Assembly: GCA_023417775.1 (NCBI GenBank)
Contig: JAEZEJ010000155.1
Span: 1 to 10,425, forward strand
Length of the DNA: 10,425 bases
Source of the DNA: Actinomycetes bacterium
GTDB taxonomy: Bacteria > Actinomycetota > Actinomycetes > Propionibacteriales > Nocardioidaceae
Direction of reading: 5' to 3'
Below the pieces are notes generated by a model. The model had not been told where the DNA came from and did no database searches. It saw only the letters and a list, made by a program, of their open reading frames with translations. The translations under genes and the position numbers were made by a program. Positions 7,361 to 10,425 of the stretch are shown here, one piece after another. Positions within the stretch are counted from its first letter, which is position 1. Each line of letters starts with the position of its first letter.

Positions 7361-7366
7361 AGCCTA
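7361..7366 (-). promoter_or_regulatory. Candidate -10 box of a leaderless tetR promoter
   Basis: On the minus strand TAGGCT (TANNNT pattern) ends 6 bases before the tetR ATG, which would place the transcription start at or next to the A of the start codon. No Shine-Dalgarno sequence is present. This spacing is the hallmark of leaderless genes, which are frequent in actinobacteria. No clear -35 box was found. Confidence 0.5.
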
Positions 7367-7409
7367 GTGAAAAACCCTGGTCGACAGCGTCCCCCACCCG
7401 GGCATAGTT

Positions 7410-7483
7410 CAGGACCCGAGGGACCCGGCCCGCTTCCATCCCCCAGGTGGGTCCTGTCCTCGGATCGGGCTATGAGGTCCCTC
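7410..7483. promoter_or_regulatory. Cluster of GGACCC/GGGTCC repeats in the divergent tetR-ABC region
   Basis: The 224-base gap between tetR and the first permease (7355-7578) holds a 9-base-period direct repeat of GGACCC (7412-7417, 7421-7426). CAGGACCC (7410-7417) is the inverse of GGGTCCTG (7449-7456), and GAGGGACC (7418-7425) is the inverse of GGTCCCTC (7476-7483). They may be regulator-binding sites or an RNA structure. Nothing else gene-like is seen in the gap, and no confident promoter for the ABC operon was found. Confidence 0.4.
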
Positions 7484-7578
7484 ACCTTCTCCCTAGATTG
7501 ACGTGCACCGGCAGGACCGCCGACGAGGTGTGCCGCTCGGTCCGAATGGTTGCAGCGGAGGGAGTCGAGGAGCGTTCT

Positions 7579-8502
7579 ATGTCAGCCTCATTGACCGCGA
7601 CGGACGAGTCGCCAGACGAACAGACCGCACGCGGTCGGCCCTCGATCGTCCGGCGGCTGTCACGCCGCCCGACGACACTGCTGATCTGGCTGCCGCTGCT
7701 GTTGCTGGCGGTCTGCTTCGCCTATCCGCTGCTGCAGATGTTCCGGCTGAGCTTCACCGACTTCGTGGGATCGACCTCGGGAGTCTTCGGGAACTATCTG
7801 TGGTTCCTCGGCAGCGACACCCAGATGACGATCCTGAGGCGGACCTTCGCGGTCGCGGGATGGGTCACCCTCATGTGCCTGATCCTCGGATTCCCCTATG
7901 CCTATCTCATGACCATCGTCGGTCCGCGCATGCGTCTGCTGATGGTCGGGGTGGTGCTCCTGCCCTTCTGGTCGAATCTGGTGGTCCGGACCTTCGCCTG
8001 GGTGATCCTGTTGCGCGACTCCGGACCGGTCCAGAGCATGCTCCACGCCATCGGCGTCGATGATCTGCGCCTCCTGGGCAATACCGTGGGCGTCACGATC
8101 GGGGCCACGCAGGTCCTCCTGCCCTTCCTGATCCTGCCGTTGTATGCGGCCCTGTCGGGGATCGACCGGAGCCTGCTCACCGCCGCTCACAGTCTCGGCG
8201 CCCGGCCGGCCGTCGCCTTCGTCAAGGTGTACCTGCCGCTCGCGGTGCCGGGCATACTCGCCGGCACATCGATCGTGTTCATCCTGACCCTCGGGTTCTA
8301 CTTCACCCCGGCGCTGCTCGGCAGCCCCCGCAACAGCCTGGTGGCGCAGCAGATCGTGACCCAGGTCAGCGAGCTGCTGGCCTTCGGGCGGGGGAGCGCC
8401 ATCGCCTTCGTCGTCCTGATCATCACCTTCGTCCTCCTCGGACTGGTGGGGCTGGTGACACGGCGGTACCGACGTGCCTTCGAAACGGGGTTGGATCTGT
8501 GA
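7579..8502 (+). CDS. ABC transporter permease, spermidine/putrescine type (PotB-like)
   Basis: A 307-residue inner-membrane permease with about six helices (approximately 33-56, 91-113, 119-142, 165-195, 226-247, 273-296) after a hydrophilic 30-residue N-terminus. The cytoplasmic EAA loop that docks on the ATPase is AAHSLGARPAVAFVKVYLPL (202-221). Sequence style and gene order match PotB of the polyamine-type importers, but this subfamily also carries opines, amino-acid derivatives and other small cations, so the solute is not fixed. ATG 7579 was chosen because GAGGAG (7567-7572) lies 6 bases upstream; in-frame ATG 7546 and GTG 7447 have no such site. It is the first gene of a tight operon and ends in a GTGA overlap with the next permease. 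It is divergent from tetR. Confidence 0.92.
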   Translation: MSASLTATDESPDEQTARGRPSIVRRLSRRPTTLLIWLPLLLLAVCFAYPLLQMFRLSFTDFVGSTSGVFGNYLWFLGSDTQMTILRRTFAVAGWVTLMCLILGFPYAYLMTIVGPRMRLLMVGVVLLPFWSNLVVRTFAWVILLRDSGPVQSMLHAIGVDDLRLLGNTVGVTIGATQVLLPFLILPLYAALSGIDRSLLTAAHSLGARPAVAFVKVYLPLAVPGILAGTSIVFILTLGFYFTPALLGSPRNSLVAQQIVTQVSELLAFGRGSAIAFVVLIITFVLLGLVGLVTRRYRRAFETGLDL

Positions 8503-9296
8503 ACACCTTCACGTGGAGCCCGTCGCGCATCCTCCTGGTCGGCTTCTGCGGCCTCGTCGGCGTGCTGCTGATGGGGCCGACCCTGATCGTCGTGCCGCTG
8601 AGCTTCACCTCCGAGAAGAGCTTCCGGTTTCCGCCGGAGGGCTGGTCGACCCAGTGGTACGAGAACTTCTTCACCGACCCCAACTGGTACGAGTCGGCAC
8701 TGCTCTCCGTCCGCGTGGGGCTGGCCGTGGCCGTCCTGGCGACGGTGCTGGGAACCGCGGCGGCGGTGGCACTGTCGAATGGCCGTGGTGCGTGGCGCGG
8801 ACCCGCGAACGGCTTCATGCTCGCCCCGATGATCGTGCCGGGCGTGATCACCGCGGTCGGCATCTACTATGTGTTCTTGAATCTCGGCCTCACCCAGGGA
8901 TTCTGGGGCTTCGTGCTCGCCCACACCGTGCTCGCGCTGCCCTTCGTGGTGGTCGCGGTATCGGCATCGCTCAACGGCCTGGACAAGGCGCTGGTGACCG
9001 CGGCATGGAGTCTGGGCGCGAATCGCTGGGCCGCCTTCCGTCAGATCACACTGCCCCTCATCGCGCCGGGCATCCTCACCGGCGCGCTGTTCGCCTTCCT
9101 GACGTCCTTCGACGAGGCGATCGTCTCGCTCTTCCTGTCGGGGCCCTTCGCGCGAACCCTTCCCATTCAGATCTTCCAGAGCGTCACTGCCGACATCGAC
9201 CCGACGATCGCGGCCGCATCGACGATGCTTCTGGCCACGACCGGGTTCTTCATGGTGGTGCTCGGTGTCATCACGGTTTCAAGGAACAGGCGGTAG
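8499..9296 (+). CDS. ABC transporter permease, spermidine/putrescine type (PotC-like)
   Basis: A 265-residue permease and the likely heterodimer partner of the preceding PotB-like protein in the inner membrane. It starts at GTG 8499, which overlaps the upstream TGA as GTGA, with GGGG about 8 bases upstream. Six hydrophobic segments are visible (first at about 11-35, last at about 240-260). The EAA loop is AAWSLGANRWAAFRQITLPL (168-187). The SFDEAIVSLFL stretch (203-213) is typical of PotC-type permeases. The C-terminus is short and basic (SRNRR). The ATPase gene follows after 5 bases. Family and role as the second half of the translocation channel are firm; the solute is not shown by the sequence. 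Confidence 0.92.
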   Translation: MNTFTWSPSRILLVGFCGLVGVLLMGPTLIVVPLSFTSEKSFRFPPEGWSTQWYENFFTDPNWYESALLSVRVGLAVAVLATVLGTAAAVALSNGRGAWRGPANGFMLAPMIVPGVITAVGIYYVFLNLGLTQGFWGFVLAHTVLALPFVVVAVSASLNGLDKALVTAAWSLGANRWAAFRQITLPLIAPGILTGALFAFLTSFDEAIVSLFLSGPFARTLPIQIFQSVTADIDPTIAAASTMLLATTGFFMVVLGVITVSRNRR

Positions 9297-9301
9297 TCGA
9301 C

Positions 9302-10390
9302 ATGTCCCAACACGGTGTCGCGCTCGAGATCTCGGGTCTGACCAAGCGCTATGGCGATGTCACGGCATTGGCCGGTGTCGACCTCTCGGTCGCTCCGGGC
9401 GAGTTCATCACCTTCCTGGGTCCCAGCGGCTCGGGGAAGACCACGACGCTCAATGCGATCGCCGGCTTCATCGAGCCCGATGAGGGCACGATCGATCTCG
9501 ATGGCCGATCGATCACCGGGGTACCCCCGTGGAAACGCGATATCGGGGTGGTCTTCCAGAACTACTCCCTCTTCCCGCACATGAAGGTCTCCTCGAATGT
9601 GGCCTTCCCGCTCAGACAGCGTCGCGTGCCGAAGCGGGAGATGGCCAAGAAGGTGGACGAGGTGCTCGAGATCGTCGGCCTGTCCCACCTGGCGGACCGC
9701 TATCCGAGGCAGCTCTCCGGTGGCCAGCAGCAGCGTGTGGCCCTGGCGCGGGCGCTGGTCTTCGGCCCCAAGCTGCTGCTGCTCGATGAGCCCCTCGGTG
9801 CACTCGACAAGCGGCTGCGGGAGGGATTGCAGCTGGAGATCAAACGCATCCACCGCGAGGTCGGCGTGACCTTCGTGTTCGTCACCCACGACCAGGACGA
9901 GGCGTTGGTGATGTCGGACCGGATCGCGGTCTTCAACGAGGGGCATCTCGAACAGGTGGCCACCTCGCAGGAGCTCTACGAGCATCCGGAGACGCTCTTC
10001 GCCGCACAGTTCCTGGGGGACTCCAATGTCATCCACGGAACACTCGAGAACAGCGGGGATCGTCACGCCCTGCGGGTCGGCGACCGGGCCTTCGAGATCA
10101 TGGATCCGCGCGGCGCCGCGCCGGGATCCGAGGTGGCGATGATGATCCGTCCCGAGGACCTGGTCGTCCGTCCCGTCGATCGCGAGTCTCCCGTGGAACA
10201 GGACGGGAAGACGACCCTGGCCGAGGTCACCGAGGTCATCTACCTCGGCGGGCGTCGCCGGATCGTGCTCTCGGCTCTCGGCCAGGAGTTCATCGCCGAT
10301 GAGATGTCCGGCGTGCACGATCACCAGCCCGGCGACCCCGTCGTCGTCACCTGGTCGATGGGACAGGCTCGGCTGGTGTCGACGGACTGA
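9302..10390 (+). CDS. ABC transporter ATP-binding protein (PotA-like)
   Basis: A 362-residue ATPase that powers the two permeases from the cytoplasmic face. All motifs are present: Walker A GPSGSGKT (40-47), Q-loop Q86 in VFQNYSLFPH, ABC signature LSGGQ (138-142), Walker B LLLLDEP (158-164), the D-loop region GALD (166-169) and switch histidine H196. After the nucleotide-binding domain (to about 240) comes a C-terminal TOBE-type regulatory domain (about 278-358, with MIRPEDLVV), as in PotA and CysA-like ATPases. ATG 9302 begins the normal N-terminus five bases after the PotC-like stop. The open frame extends far upstream but only shadows the permease. The ribosome-binding site is weak (AGGCGG), so coupling to the permease is likely. 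No solute-binding protein follows in the remaining 35 bases; it is probably just outside the window. Confidence 0.94.
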   Translation: MSQHGVALEISGLTKRYGDVTALAGVDLSVAPGEFITFLGPSGSGKTTTLNAIAGFIEPDEGTIDLDGRSITGVPPWKRDIGVVFQNYSLFPHMKVSSNVAFPLRQRRVPKREMAKKVDEVLEIVGLSHLADRYPRQLSGGQQQRVALARALVFGPKLLLLDEPLGALDKRLREGLQLEIKRIHREVGVTFVFVTHDQDEALVMSDRIAVFNEGHLEQVATSQELYEHPETLFAAQFLGDSNVIHGTLENSGDRHALRVGDRAFEIMDPRGAAPGSEVAMMIRPEDLVVRPVDRESPVEQDGKTTLAEVTEVIYLGGRRRIVLSALGQEFIADEMSGVHDHQPGDPVVVTWSMGQARLVSTD

Positions 10391-10425
10391 CGAGCGAGCT
10401 CACCGGCAGCCGGCCTCCGCGATGA

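Noticed and set aside
8474..9301. Apparent N-terminal extension of the ATPase making a 638-residue protein
   Set aside because: This part is in the wrong frame of the PotC-like permease. The ATPase has a normal N-terminus at ATG 9302.
9167..10324. Minus-strand 385-codon frame opposite the ATPase
   Set aside because: It is antisense to a complete ABC ATPase and has no recognisable domain.
10422..10425. ATG at the right edge as the start of a solute-binding protein gene
   Set aside because: Only four bases are visible and no ribosome-binding site precedes it. It cannot be supported.

Overview
The window is a compact metabolic and transport region from a very GC-rich bacterium. Almost every codon in the real genes ends in G or C. 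Together with the leaderless-looking tetR promoter and a long hairpin terminator without a T-tract, this points to an actinobacterium (Actinomycetota). I cannot name the genus from the sequence alone.

Layout from left to right: (1) A minus-strand pair, an SDR-family oxidoreductase (486-1268) followed by a RidA-family imine deaminase (52-456). (2) A palindrome-rich divergent control region (1269-1535). (3) A plus-strand pair of FAD-dependent amine oxidase-family proteins (1536-2858 and 2855-4144) joined by an ATGA stop/start overlap. (4) After about 240 bases, an EamA/DMT-family permease (4388-5326), preceded by a possible 33-codon upstream ORF that ends in an ATGA overlap with it. (5) A strong two-part hairpin (5335-5378) between convergent genes. 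(6) A minus-strand saccharopine dehydrogenase-like protein (5413-6564) and, upstream of it, a TetR-family regulator (6734-7354). Between these two lies a near-perfect 20-bp palindrome (6605-6624), a good operator candidate. (7) A divergent region (7355-7578), then a plus-strand ABC importer of the spermidine/putrescine type: two permeases (7579-8502, 8499-9296) and an ATPase (9302-10390). Its solute-binding protein is not in the window and probably lies just beyond the right edge.

Read together, the genes look like a system for taking up and breaking down a nitrogen compound. The ABC importer would bring in a polyamine-like or other small amine or opine-type solute. The two flavoproteins would oxidise amines to imines, and RidA would hydrolyse the reactive imine or enamine. 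The SDR and the saccharopine dehydrogenase-like enzyme would handle the carbonyl or imine-linked products. The DMT permease would move a substrate or product, and TetR would control expression. The individual family calls are secure. The substrate and the idea that all blocks form one pathway are inference. No RNA genes, insertion sequences, CRISPR arrays or clear horizontal-transfer boundaries were seen.
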